Origin: Oligoflexia bacterium
GTDB taxonomy: Bacteria; Bdellovibrionota; UBA1018
NCBI GenBank assembly: GCA_014376785.1
Contig: JACMQW010000035.1
Span: 1-60,770, forward strand
Direction of reading: 5' to 3'
Length of the DNA: 60,770 bases
In this document: positions 1 through 7,385 of the stretch, piece by piece
How the letters are laid out: each line of letters starts with the position of its first letter
Position numbering within the stretch: the first letter of the stretch is position 1
Program-made: the position numbers and the translations under genes
The notes under the pieces: model-generated
What the model saw: the letters and a program-made list of their open reading frames with translations, nothing else
Told to the model about the DNA's origin: nothing
Database searches by the model: none

Positions 1-2
1 GA

Positions 3-710
3 GCGGATGCTTTGCGCAGAGGCTTTTTCGAAGAAGCAGACGGCGGGACCATTTTTTTCGACGAAATTGCCAATATGCCGATCCTCATTCAAGCCAAGCT
101 CCTTCGAGTCCTTCAGGAAAAGGAGATCGTACGAATGGGCTCAAGTCGACCCATTCCGCTCGACTTTCGTGTCATCGCAGCCACCAACCGATCGTTGGAA
201 GAACTTGCGGCCAAAGGAGAATTTCTGCCCGATCTCATTCAGAGATTGAACGTCTTACCCATTTCGATTTCGCCGCTTCGTGAGCGACTGGAAGATATGC
301 CTTATCTCGTTCAACACTTTCTGGAGACGAAATCTCAAGGCCGAATACGGATGAGTGAGTCGGCGCAGGAAGCGCTTAAAAATTATTCTTGGCCCGGCAA
401 CGTTCGAGAACTCTCGGCTCTCATCGACTACTCTATCGCGCTCACGGACGACTCGATGATTGAACTGGCGGACCTTCATCCTAAGATTCAAGAACGTTCG
501 CCGAACTCATCATCGCACCAAAGCAAGGGCCCAACGACTGACAAAACTTTCTATGATCAAATGGGAACCTACGAAGCTCACCTCCTTAAGGAAGCTTACG
601 AGCGATATCAGGGAAATATTTCTCAACTTGCCTTGGCGCTTGGAATGGACCGCTCGCACCTGCACTCGAAGCTCAAGTTGCACCAAATTCATTCCGCCAA
701 AAATCGCTAA
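3..710 (+). CDS. Sigma-54-dependent transcriptional activator, C-terminal part (5' end outside window)
   Basis: The reading frame is open from the first bases, so the gene starts upstream. What remains is the second half of an AAA+ sigma-54 activation domain: a Walker B-type segment (FFDEIANMP), the sensor-I region (VIAATNRSLEEL), the arginine-finger region (DLIQRLNVLPI) and the lid (SWPGNVREL). A short linker leads to a Fis-type helix-turn-helix at the C-terminus (about the last 45 residues, GNISQLALALGMDRSHLHSKL). Such proteins bind enhancer sites and use ATP to open sigma-54 promoters. The GAFTGA loop and any sensory domain lie outside the window, so the signal is unknown. The stop overlaps the stop of the convergent gene by 4 bp. 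Confidence 0.9.
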   Translation, partial: ADALRRGFFEEADGGTIFFDEIANMPILIQAKLLRVLQEKEIVRMGSSRPIPLDFRVIAATNRSLEELAAKGEFLPDLIQRLNVLPISISPLRERLEDMPYLVQHFLETKSQGRIRMSESAQEALKNYSWPGNVRELSALIDYSIALTDDSMIELADLHPKIQERSPNSSSHQSKGPTTDKTFYDQMGTYEAHLLKEAYERYQGNISQLALALGMDRSHLHSKLKLHQIHSAKNR

Positions 711-1051
711 TCTGTCGTCTGCAGATCACCTGATGCGGCCTGGTTTTTAGGGGGCGAGTAAATCTTGCAACCGGTTCCCTTGCACTTGCCTTCCTCACAA
801 CGATCACCGGAGCAGCCGCTCGTCGACTCATATCGCCAAGGACGAGAAATCGAATTCACAAAATGAAGCGCTGCATCTACCGCTGGAAAACTCTCATGGC
901 AGAGGGCTGCGCCTTGCAAATGATCCACGATGAATACCGAAAAAACTCCGTTTTCCCGTGAAACACCTGCCATCCACTCATCATCAATGAGCATGCCTTT
1001 TTCGTAATTCTTCTCGTTCAGTACGGCGATCTCTTGGGTCTTAGCGGCCAT
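707..1051 (-). CDS. Small hypothetical protein with C-terminal cysteine cluster
   Basis: A 114-residue protein I do not recognise. No signal peptide or membrane segment is visible. The N-terminal two thirds look like a compact alpha/beta domain (LIDDEWMAGVSRE, VFSVFIVDHLQG), and the last third has four cysteines in a short stretch (CSGDRCEEGKCKGTGC), which could bind a metal or form disulphides. It converges on the sigma-54 activator gene with overlapping stop codons, and its start faces the tRNA-Ala gene about 100 bp away. Function unknown. Confidence 0.6.
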   Translation of the reverse strand: MAAKTQEIAVLNEKNYEKGMLIDDEWMAGVSRENGVFSVFIVDHLQGAALCHESFPAVDAALHFVNSISRPWRYESTSGCSGDRCEEGKCKGTGCKIYSPPKNQAASGDLQTTD

Positions 1052-1100
1052 GCCTTAACGTATCACTGGAAATTTAGAAGACCAACTCAGCGAAAGGGTA

Positions 1101-1131
1101 TTGCGAGAGCGAAAACTTTCGGCTAGATACT
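1101..1131 (+). promoter_or_regulatory. Candidate promoter of tRNA-Ala
   Basis: TTGCGA at 1101-1106 and GATACT at 1126-1131 resemble sigma-70 -35 and -10 boxes with a long 19-bp spacer. TAGATA at 1124-1129 gives a 17-bp spacer but a weaker -10. Either would start transcription some 10 bp before the mature tRNA 5' end. This is a positional inference. Confidence 0.35.
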
Positions 1132-1149
1132 AAATCACCGTAAGGTTGT

Positions 1150-1225
1150 GGGGACATAGCTCAGTTGGTAGAGCGGTAGCTTTGCAAGCTATAGGTCTGG
1201 GGTTCGACTCCCCATGTCTCCACCA
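1150..1225 (+). tRNA. tRNA-Ala (anticodon TGC), integration site of the downstream element
   Basis: A canonical 76-nt cloverleaf with encoded CCA. The acceptor arms GGGGACA and TGTCTCC pair with one G-U. The D-arm is GCTCAGTTGGTAGAGC. The anticodon stem GTAGC/GCTAT closes the loop TTTGCAA (anticodon TGC), and the T-arm is TGGGG-TTCGACT-CCCCA. The last 20 nt of the gene lie inside the 26-bp direct repeat that bounds the integrative element, so the element rebuilt the tRNA 3' end on insertion. Its intrinsic terminator now sits beyond the element at 13960-13991. Confidence 0.97.
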
Positions 1226-1231
1226 TTTTTC
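1206..1231 (+). repeat. attL: 26-bp direct repeat overlapping tRNA-Ala 3' end
   Basis: Identical base for base to 13931-13956; the match stops at 1205 (C versus T at 13930). It covers the T-loop to CCA end of the tRNA and the following T-run. This is the standard geometry for tyrosine-integrase attachment at a tRNA 3' end. Confidence 0.95.
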
Positions 1232-1249
1232 TCTCAAAAGACAATGATT

Positions 1250-1301
1250 CCGGGCACTTAGGTGTCCGGACCGTGTCCGAAAAGGACATGGGAGACACGG
1301 T
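1250..1301 (+). promoter_or_regulatory. Cluster of CCGTGTC-type repeats next to attL, candidate integrase/excisionase arm sites
   Basis: GTGTCCG occurs at 1262-1268 and 1273-1279, an 11-bp period of one helical turn. Inverted copies follow: GGACA at 1284-1288 and GACACGG at 1294-1300. Two hairpins can form: CCGGGCAC/GTGTCCGG (1250-1269, one G-U) and ACCGTGTC/GACACGGT (1270-1301, perfect). The ten-mer CCGTGTCCGA at 1271-1280 recurs inverted at 13917-13926, just inside attR. Position and pattern suggest arm-type binding sites; an alternative is regulation of the integrase gene that starts at 1353. Confidence 0.5.
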
Positions 1302-1352
1302 ACTTTTCAAGCTCAGTGTTCGTTTAACCGATAAGGGAACGAGGCACTTCTA

Positions 1353-2492
1353 ATGGGCTATGTGATTAAGGCATTACCGAAGAACAAGACACGCAAGTGG
1401 AAGCTACAACACGTCAGCTACGCAGGCGACGTTTCCAAGACTACCGACATCCCGGAGAAGAACATGCCCGGCATCGGCTTTTCTCCAGACATGACGATCG
1501 AACAAGCGCGCGTTCGCCGCGATCAGATCAATGCTCAGGAACATCTTAAGCGGCAGGAAAGCCGCCGCGTGAAGATCATTGAAAAATTACTTCATGAAGA
1601 GCTCGTTCAAGACGCGTTCCTCCCCTCCGCACTCGTGAAAGACTTCGAGGAGAACCACCTGTTTGAGCGGATGGATAAGGAATCCGCGAAGAGAAATAAG
1701 GTAGCCTCGCACTGGCGCGCGGCGAAGCGGGTGCTATGCAAGCTGCAGCTCGACGGCAGTGAATGGTACGAGCGCCGCGGGCGCTTCTACGACTTCTTTT
1801 CGAGCCAAGCTTTCAGCCCATCTTACGTTCAAAAGATCATTACGCTCGTGAATCGTTGGGGAAGGTACGAGGCGCGAAAGTCAAAGCGGTTCTTCGAACC
1901 ACTTCCGCTTCCTACCCATAAGGAGCTTCAGACAATCGCCGACGCGTACTTCGATGAGAATGATGGAGAGAGCTTTGAGTCCGCACCACTGACTCCGAAG
2001 ATGCTTGAGTCAAAAAGAAGCGCTATAGATTCTGAGCTTGCGGACTGGCTCTTCCTTTCCGTCTGGCTCGGCTTAAGGCCAAGTGAAGTCGATCTGATGG
2101 CAAAGCCCACCGGGAAGTCTACATGGTGGACAGACTCTGACGACAAAGGCGTTGAAATCCTCTACGTGTATCAACCGAAACTCAAATCGATAGCACGACC
2201 TAAGCGTGTGAAGGCGATTCCAATACTCTTCCCTGAACAAACAGCCTGCCTCAAGATTATTAGGGATGGAAAGTTCCGACGCCCGCTTGCGAAGACTACT
2301 AAGCATCATTTCGGCCCAAACGTTACGACCTACGGAGGAAGGAAGGGCTTCACCGATTTAATGCTCTCTAAGGGTCAGGACTTCATTCACATCTCACGGT
2401 GGCTGGGCCACACGACGGTGGACCGAACTCTAAAGAATTATAAGGATAAGCTGATCGCGAACTACACCCTGCCTTCGAAGGATGCGGCGTGA
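1353..2492 (+). CDS. Tyrosine recombinase (integrase) of the element
   Basis: A 379-residue phage-type integrase that would recombine the tRNA-Ala attachment site. The N-terminal 60 residues (TIEQARVRRDQINAQ) resemble the arm-binding/DUF4102-like region, residues about 95-185 a core-binding SAM-like domain, and about 190-370 the catalytic domain. Visible catalytic residues are Arg242 (GLRPSEV), Arg330 (YGGRKGF), His353 (WLGHTTVD) and Tyr363 (LKNYKD). The usual HxxR histidine is replaced by tyrosine (YGGR). The start follows GAGG at a suitable distance. It reads into the element from attL, as is typical. No separate excisionase is obvious. Confidence 0.95.
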   Translation: MGYVIKALPKNKTRKWKLQHVSYAGDVSKTTDIPEKNMPGIGFSPDMTIEQARVRRDQINAQEHLKRQESRRVKIIEKLLHEELVQDAFLPSALVKDFEENHLFERMDKESAKRNKVASHWRAAKRVLCKLQLDGSEWYERRGRFYDFFSSQAFSPSYVQKIITLVNRWGRYEARKSKRFFEPLPLPTHKELQTIADAYFDENDGESFESAPLTPKMLESKRSAIDSELADWLFLSVWLGLRPSEVDLMAKPTGKSTWWTDSDDKGVEILYVYQPKLKSIARPKRVKAIPILFPEQTACLKIIRDGKFRRPLAKTTKHHFGPNVTTYGGRKGFTDLMLSKGQDFIHISRWLGHTTVDRTLKNYKDKLIANYTLPSKDAA

Positions 2493-2543
2493 ATGAGAGC
2501 TTCTAAAAGCGGGCTAGTTCGTGACATGGCTCGGGCGATAATT

Positions 2544-2795
2544 TCAACGACGTCGTGAACTCAGACGGATCACGTTATCCGGCAGCTCAAGTGACTCAGC
2601 GTCTTCGAAGGATTCAAGTGCTGTCCGAACTATCGCTAGTCCGTCCGGATAGTCGGCCGCGAAGCGAAGGAAAAGTTTCACAAGCTGACCAAAGGATAGA
2701 ACAGGGTATTCGCGCATGCGCTCGGTAGAGCAAGTACGATGCCGATTTAGAAGTCGCGCATACGATTCACGCGAGTGTCCGGTGTCAGCGACCAT
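2544..2795 (-). CDS. Small hypothetical protein, element-borne
   Basis: Up to 83 residues, not recognised. The C-terminal 55 residues (YPVLSFGQLVKLFLRFAADYP) look like a genuine folded segment. The start is uncertain: the first ATG (2795) overlaps the upstream gene by 49 bp, whereas an internal ATG at 2717 would remove the overlap, and neither has a convincing ribosome site. It converges on the integrase gene. It may be a continuation of the upstream reading frame broken by a frameshift. Confidence 0.4.
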   Translation of the reverse strand: MVADTGHSRESYARLLNRHRTCSTERMREYPVLSFGQLVKLFLRFAADYPDGLAIVRTALESFEDAESLELPDNVIRLSSRRR

Positions 2796-3013
2796 TCGAT
2801 GAACATAGCTGACCAGACGGTAATCTCCATTCCATCTAGGGACTCATTGAGATGATGAAGACTCGCTCCCATGCGGCTTGCTATCTGTTCGTGCGAGAAG
2901 CCAGACTTCTCTATCGCGGTGAGAAGATCGGCGCGTGCTACCACATACGTTCCGCGCGATGTTCGTTTCCAGATTCCCAGTCTGAGTTCGGGACGCGACT
3001 TTTTCGCCATCAA
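2747..3013 (-). CDS. Small putative helix-turn-helix protein, element-borne
   Basis: An 88-residue protein rich in basic residues at the start. The middle region (LLTAIEKSGFSHEQIASRMG, about residues 30-49) has the spacing of a helix-turn-helix. Its start overlaps the stop of the preceding gene by 4 bp (ATGA), so the two are probably translationally coupled. A regulatory role next to the integrase, for example as repressor or excision factor, is only a guess from position. Confidence 0.5.
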   Translation of the reverse strand: MMAKKSRPELRLGIWKRTSRGTYVVARADLLTAIEKSGFSHEQIASRMGASLHHLNESLDGMEITVWSAMFIEWSLTPDTRVNRMRDF

Positions 3014-3303
3014 GCAGGATCACTTCCGTAAAGTTTTAAGGCACCACGGCAGACGGCTTCTTCATAGGTCTCACCGAACGCGGTTGCATGCTCCTTGCCG
3101 TCATCATGGCTCAACCTCAGCACTACCCCGTCGGTTTCGTCGTACTTAAAGTGAAAACCTTCCATCCCGAGTTTGAGAGTGATCAGCGAGGCGGCATCCG
3201 GGCATGTTGAATACGGCTTCGTTTCGTCTGATATAAACAGTTTTCTTGCTACGAGCCGGTCAAGATCGCGGCCCGGCTTCATCTCACGGTGTGGAGGTCT
3301 CAT
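3010..3303 (-). CDS. Small phage-type protein resembling the phage ABA-sandwich family
   Basis: A 97-residue protein whose central part (TLKLGMEGFHFKYDETDG, then GKEHATAFGETYEEAVCRGALKLYG) matches the look of small phage proteins with a beta-strand, a strand and a helix ending in an A-x-C-R-A-A-L motif. I recognise the pattern but the family assignment is tentative. A GAGGAG sequence abuts the first ATG (3303); Met8 (3282) is an alternative. It heads a three-gene minus-strand group with overlapping ends. It supports a phage ancestry for the element. Confidence 0.55.
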   Translation of the reverse strand: MRPPHREMKPGRDLDRLVARKLFISDETKPYSTCPDAASLITLKLGMEGFHFKYDETDGVVLRLSHDDGKEHATAFGETYEEAVCRGALKLYGSDPA

Positions 3304-3475
3304 CTCCTCTGATTATGATCGCCGACGATACGAAATCAAGGAAAGACTTACGCACAACTTACGCACAAAGGTTGAGCTAGTCTTGTAGCTAATACACTGA
3401 GTCACTGAACATCGTAGGATTGACCTCGAATCACCGCGGACTGGCCCTGCAAAGTCCGTCGCTCATGAAGTGAAT

Positions 3476-3877
3476 CTATCCGAGAACGGCGATAACCAAA
3501 CGCACTGAAATCGTGAAGCAGACCGCAACGCCTACCACATACGAGATCGATCGCATCGGTTGCATCGCGCGAAGCAACGCTACGGAGTGCAATACCTGCG
3601 ACAGGAAGTATGTCCCGAAGAGCACGGCGCAGATCATTGGACGACCACCGGTGAGCACGTCCGCTAGAGCGAGAAACAAGAAGAGCGGGACGTTCTCCAA
3701 GTCATTTTCCCACAACCACCCTGCTCGCTCCGCAAGTGGCGGCTCAGCCCCAAGCTTCAACCTACCTTTGCTTCCGAACGCGGCGACATCTTCGGGAGTG
3801 GTGACGACACCGGCACGTGAGCGGGCGACGCCCTGGACGACAGAGTTTGAAAAGAGCTTCAGTCGCGAACTAACCAT
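3476..3877 (-). CDS. MAPEG-family membrane protein, microsomal glutathione S-transferase-like
   Basis: About 133 residues from ATG 3877. It carries hallmarks of the MGST1 branch of MAPEG proteins: TTPEDVAAFG near residue 30, ERAGWLWENDLENVPLF in the middle, then hydrophobic helices (FLALADVLTG, CAVLFGTYFLSQVLHSVALL, SYVVGVAVCFTISVRLVIAVL). These proteins conjugate glutathione or reduce lipid peroxides in membranes. The N-terminal helix is shorter and less hydrophobic than usual (SSRLKLFSNSVVQG), so the protein may be clipped. The open frame extends to 3967, but that start would lie inside the upstream gene. It overlaps the upstream gene by 8 bp, which suggests coupling. Confidence 0.75.
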   Translation of the reverse strand: MVSSRLKLFSNSVVQGVARSRAGVVTTPEDVAAFGSKGRLKLGAEPPLAERAGWLWENDLENVPLFLFLALADVLTGGRPMICAVLFGTYFLSQVLHSVALLRAMQPMRSISYVVGVAVCFTISVRLVIAVLG

Positions 3878-4181
3878 TAGCGTGGCAGGTCGCTTTCTCA
3901 GAGATGCATGAATTTCCACAAGCCTTGCCGTGCTTGCATTCCTTCTTTCTTGCAGTGGTAGCGTCAACCGACGGAGCTACGACAGCGCCAGTAGCTGCTG
4001 CAGGGGCTGCTGCTTCGGATGTAGTCGCGGACGTTTCGCCCTTGTGACAGACGTCGTCTTTCGAGATGCACGCGTTCCCGCAAGGCTTACCTTTGGAACA
4101 GTGTTTAGCAGCTAAAGCAGCTGGAGCAGATGCGAGTGCAAAAGTAACGATCAATGCGGAAAGTACAGAGCGGATGTTCAT
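3870..4181 (-). CDS. Small exported protein with two cysteine-histidine motif copies
   Basis: A 103-residue protein with a clear signal peptide (LIVTFALASAPAALA, cleavage about residue 24). The mature part has two copies of one motif: HCSKGKPCGNACISKDDVCH directly after the signal and ECKHGKACGNSCISEKATCH at the C-terminus. An Ala/Thr/Ser-rich linker of about 35 residues joins them. Each copy conserves C-x5-C-x3-C-x6-C-H. Disulphide-bonded or metal-binding mini-domains are likely, and function is unknown. It is followed at once by the MAPEG gene, with which it shares a transcript by spacing. Confidence 0.75.
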   Translation of the reverse strand: MNIRSVLSALIVTFALASAPAALAAKHCSKGKPCGNACISKDDVCHKGETSATTSEAAAPAAATGAVVAPSVDATTARKKECKHGKACGNSCISEKATCHANG

Positions 4182-4336
4182 AGGATGTCCTTTGTGATGG
4201 TTTCCTAAGCTCTAAACCGGACGTGGTCCATTGGCAACGGTAAGTACTATGGTTGCGCTACCGATGCCTCACTCTGCAAGTAAGTGTACGACGACAAACA
4301 AACGATATACGTCGAGCACGAAGTCGCGGCGTTGCT

Positions 4337-4705
4337 CTAGGCTGCTAACTTTGAAACCAGTGCTAACAGTTTCTCAAGATCAGTCGGCTTTTTGAGGAAT
4401 GCCCGCGCGCCCTCTGCAGTCTTCTCGTCTGCGTTCGCGGAAACAACAAGCACCGGGATCGTTCCCAAAATCGGGTCAACGAGAAGAGCGTCGAGGAACT
4501 CACGTCCGGTCATTACCGGCATCATAAGGTCCAGAAGAACGACGCTTGTTTTTGGAAATATGCGGAGGGCGTTCATACCCTCTTTCCCGTTGGCGGCGGT
4601 AACGACTGTGTAGCCGTCACTTTCCAGCGCCTCTTGGAGAGTCGCGCGAATGCTCTCATCATCTTCAACCACTAATACGACTTTACCGGTTCCGATCTCA
4701 CTCAT
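4337..4705 (-). CDS. Stand-alone response regulator receiver protein
   Basis: A 122-residue single receiver domain with no output domain. The acidic pair lies at Asp15-Asp16 (VVEDDESIR), the phospho-acceptor is Asp59 (LLDLMMP), followed by Ser89 and Lys106 (KKP). The start at 4705 overlaps the kinase stop by 4 bp (ATGA); upstream in-frame starts fall inside the kinase gene and are unlikely. It should receive phosphate from the adjacent kinase and act by protein-protein contact. Both are cargo of the integrative element. Confidence 0.92.
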   Translation of the reverse strand: MSEIGTGKVVLVVEDDESIRATLQEALESDGYTVVTAANGKEGMNALRIFPKTSVVLLDLMMPVMTGREFLDALLVDPILGTIPVLVVSANADEKTAEGARAFLKKPTDLEKLLALVSKLAA

Positions 4706-6639
4706 ACGTGCAACCTTGAGTCCCTTGGTAGACGAACAATGAATGTCGTGCCGAGCGCCGCCGTGCTTTCGACTCGCACGGTGCCTCCTTGAGCTTCTGT
4801 CATTCCTTTTACGAGCGTCAAGCCGATTCCCCATCCCTTTAGACCGCCACCCAGAGCGGTAGTAGTCCGCCGGTAAGGATTGAAAAGTACTTTTTGGTCG
4901 GCTTCGAGAATCACTTCTCCTTCGTTATGGACGGCGAACTCTACCCACTCTGGACTCGCATTGAGACGAATGGTGACCGGCGCCGCCTCATGCCCATACT
5001 TGATCGCATTTCCGGTCAGGTTCTCAACGATTCTCTGGACTGCACTCTCGTCCCAGAAGCCGGCGACATGGCCGACTTCATTGTTCGTACGAATACGCGG
5101 TCCGTGAAGATTGGCGAGGTCGTTCACCGTGGATTCGATGATTTGGTCGATTCGGCATTCTTTAATCGAAAGAGGAAGCGGTTCCCCGGCGCGAATGCGA
5201 CTTACATCGAGAAGATCTCGAATCATCGCGTCCGCGCGGTCCATGTTCACGACGATCCGATCGGCGAGCTTGGAAACTGTCGCTGGATCACCGGGGCGGC
5301 GAAGGATGAGCTGAGCCGTCATCTTACCCGCGGTCATGGGCGTGCGCAGGTCGTGGGTGAGAGAATCTACGAACTTCTCCCGAAGAGCGCGCTGCTCTTC
5401 GAGGTCGCGAATCGCTTTCTTCTCGTCGTCGATGTCCGTACAGGTTCCAAACCAATAGGAGATCTTCCCAGTATCTGCCGAGCGCACGGGGGTGCCGCGA
5501 GTTTTGAACCACCGGTAGGCACCGTCGTGGCGGCGAATACGGTACTCGATGTCATAGTCGTGCTTGCCTTCGACCGCACCAATCCAATGTACGAGGGTCC
5601 GCTCGCGGTCTTCCGGGAAAATGACCCGGTCAAGCCAGTCTAGGCCGAGTTGTTCGCCCGCCGAGATACCAGTGAAGGCCGCCCACTGTGGACTCAGGTA
5701 ATCGCATTGACCATCCGGAAGGCACGTCCAGACGAGTTGCGGAATCGTGACCATCATGGTCCGGAATGTCTCTTCACTTCGCTGTAGTGCCTCGGAAGAC
5801 TTCTTCACCGCTTCTTCGGCAAGTTTCCGTTCGGTGACGTCCCAGACGAGTCCCGCCATTCGAACCGGATGGCCATTCGTATTGCGCTCTACGCGCGCAC
5901 GGGCGCTGATCCAGTGAAGGCTTTCATCGGCCCAGATTACGCGGCACTCGAAATTCAATTCGTCCTTGCCGGCCGCCGTTACGGCGTGTGCAGCCCTGAC
6001 TCGCTCAACATCTTCCGGATGGATGTGCCGAAGCGCATGCTCAAGCGTCCACTCTGGCTGAAGCTCCTTATAGCCGAAACACTGATCGTGCTTGAGCGAG
6101 CGAAATGCCTTACCGGTGATGAGGTTTAATTCCCAGTCGCCCATGCCCGCGGCATTTAGAGCGAACTTCATCCGTTCTTCGGATTCTTGCGATTTATTTT
6201 TAGCTTCTAAACTTTCCTGTTCCTTCTTCTGAAGCTCGGTCACTTCCTCAGTACGATGGATAATATATTCAACTTCGCCGCTGCGACCAAGAACCGGGGT
6301 GTTCGAAGGACGCCAGAATTTTTCGGTAAACCCTCCGTCCTTTCGCTGGATCGCGTATTTCACGATCGGCATGACATCCGGTTTCCGGGTTTCAAGCACC
6401 TTCAGAAGCGAGGAACGCCAAACCTCAAATCCCGTCGGATCATTCGGGTCATCGGGAAGAACTTCGAAAATAAATTGTCCGAGAGAATCCTCGCGATCAA
6501 CCTGAGCTGCGTTAGACAATTCGTCTGTGATCGCAACGAGCTTCAGTTCGTGGTCGAGGACAAGGTAGCTCCCAGGAACGGAGTTAAACAATTGAAGGAA
6601 GTTGGGTGCAGGCAATGCTGAAGTCACGGACGCTACCAT
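4702..6639 (-). CDS. Multi-PAS sensor histidine kinase
   Basis: About 645 residues from ATG 6639 (an in-frame extension to 6753 looks non-coding). It contains three PAS-type domains in its first two thirds (VPGSYLVLDHELKLVAITD; a PAC-like MGDWELNLITG region; IPQLVWTCLPDGQCDYLSPQW). A HisKA domain follows with phospho-acceptor His429 (SLTHDLRTPM), then an HATPase domain with N-box NLTGNAIKYG and G-boxes near the C-terminus (GWGIGLTLVKGM). No membrane helix is visible, so it is a cytosolic sensor. It forms an overlapping pair with the receiver gene. Three successive PAS domains suggest a redox, ligand or light cue, not determinable here. Confidence 0.93.
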   Translation of the reverse strand: MVASVTSALPAPNFLQLFNSVPGSYLVLDHELKLVAITDELSNAAQVDREDSLGQFIFEVLPDDPNDPTGFEVWRSSLLKVLETRKPDVMPIVKYAIQRKDGGFTEKFWRPSNTPVLGRSGEVEYIIHRTEEVTELQKKEQESLEAKNKSQESEERMKFALNAAGMGDWELNLITGKAFRSLKHDQCFGYKELQPEWTLEHALRHIHPEDVERVRAAHAVTAAGKDELNFECRVIWADESLHWISARARVERNTNGHPVRMAGLVWDVTERKLAEEAVKKSSEALQRSEETFRTMMVTIPQLVWTCLPDGQCDYLSPQWAAFTGISAGEQLGLDWLDRVIFPEDRERTLVHWIGAVEGKHDYDIEYRIRRHDGAYRWFKTRGTPVRSADTGKISYWFGTCTDIDDEKKAIRDLEEQRALREKFVDSLTHDLRTPMTAGKMTAQLILRRPGDPATVSKLADRIVVNMDRADAMIRDLLDVSRIRAGEPLPLSIKECRIDQIIESTVNDLANLHGPRIRTNNEVGHVAGFWDESAVQRIVENLTGNAIKYGHEAAPVTIRLNASPEWVEFAVHNEGEVILEADQKVLFNPYRRTTTALGGGLKGWGIGLTLVKGMTEAQGGTVRVESTAALGTTFIVRLPRDSRLHV

Positions 6640-6817
6640 GCGGCAGGATGGGCAGAAAATCAAGGCACCCCCACGAGCCCTAAAACCGGCTTCAAACGGC
6701 CTCAGGGCGCGGCGAAGTCGCGTAGTCTGCTTCACCGCGGAAGGTTTGATCAAAGACTAAAGGTCGGTTTTAATATCGCCTTCATTCTAACGGGTCCCAG
6801 AGTGAAGTTAATGAAGA

Positions 6818-7024
6818 CTAGTTAGTAATGCCTTTTCTTGAAAGGACCGGCGTTCCTCTTTCCGACATCGCGCGGATCTCCTTAACAACCTCTTCCAACA
6901 CCTCAACATCGTCGATGCGCATGGGCTCGTTAAAGGAGTGCACCGGTGATAGCCGAACCTCACCAGATGCCAGCAAACCGTTCGCGTCCTCGATGACCTT
7001 GATCTCTTCGAATTGATTTCTCAC
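6818..7024 (-). CDS. Small hypothetical protein, element-borne
   Basis: A 68-residue acidic protein with a GTG start (7024) and an AAGGCGG-like ribosome site about 7 nt upstream. The sequence (VEVLEEVVKEIRAMSERG) predicts a helix after a short strand region. No family recognised. It precedes the kinase gene in the same direction with a gap of about 180 bp. Confidence 0.5.
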   Translation of the reverse strand: MRNQFEEIKVIEDANGLLASGEVRLSPVHSFNEPMRIDDVEVLEEVVKEIRAMSERGTPVLSRKGITN

Positions 7025-7209
7025 GTAGGTACCGCCTTCGAGTTATGAGAGTTAAGTTCGGTTGCCTGTCCTTGAAAGAACTAAATCACTCGCCGCTACC
7101 GGGAGCTCACCGGATTACTACACGGTAGCCGCGGGCTTGGAGCGCCGCTAATGACTCTGTGCTGATTTTACTCACTATGATCTTCATGGGGCTTTCCTTC
7201 TTTCCTTAG

Positions 7210-7280
7210 TCACCGAGGAGAGTGGGAGGGACTGTGTCTCCAGTTCTGGAGTTTCCGACCGTTTCCACTCCCCTCGATGA
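7210..7280. repeat. Large imperfect inverted repeat with inner palindrome
   Basis: The arm at 7210-7225 (TCACCGAGGAGAGTGG) pairs with 7265-7280 (CCACTCCCCTCGATGA) at 14 of 16 positions. Inside it, CTCCAG-TT-CTGGAG at 7238-7251 forms a second perfect hairpin. No T-run follows, so it is not a simple terminator. The 361-bp gap (7025-7385) contains no gene and this is its main structure. Candidates are a replication or resolution site, or a structured leader RNA. Confidence 0.5.
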
Positions 7281-7315
7281 CCTTACTAAATTAGAGTAAC
7301 TCCGATGCCGCACCG

Positions 7316-7355
7316 TGTCCACTACAAAATTGTAGTTGTTTAAATGTAGTGGACA
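7316..7355. promoter_or_regulatory. Palindromic operator/resolution site upstream of the RHH gene
   Basis: TGTCCACTACA at 7316-7326 and TGTAGTGGACA at 7345-7355 are perfect 11-bp inverted arms. A nested palindrome ACTACAA-AA-TTGTAGT occupies 7321-7336, so the hexamer ACTACA/TGTAGT occurs three times. A -10-like TATAGT lies at 7369-7374 and the right arm covers its -35 position. Ribbon-helix-helix proteins commonly bind such repeated hexamers in front of their own gene; alternatively it is a res site for the serine recombinase. Confidence 0.55.
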
Positions 7356-7385
7356 GCGATGTACTTGGTATAGTAGGATCTAGCT

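Noticed and set aside
4894-5643. 249-codon plus-strand frame
   Set aside because: Fully antisense to the histidine kinase catalytic region, which has clear motifs.
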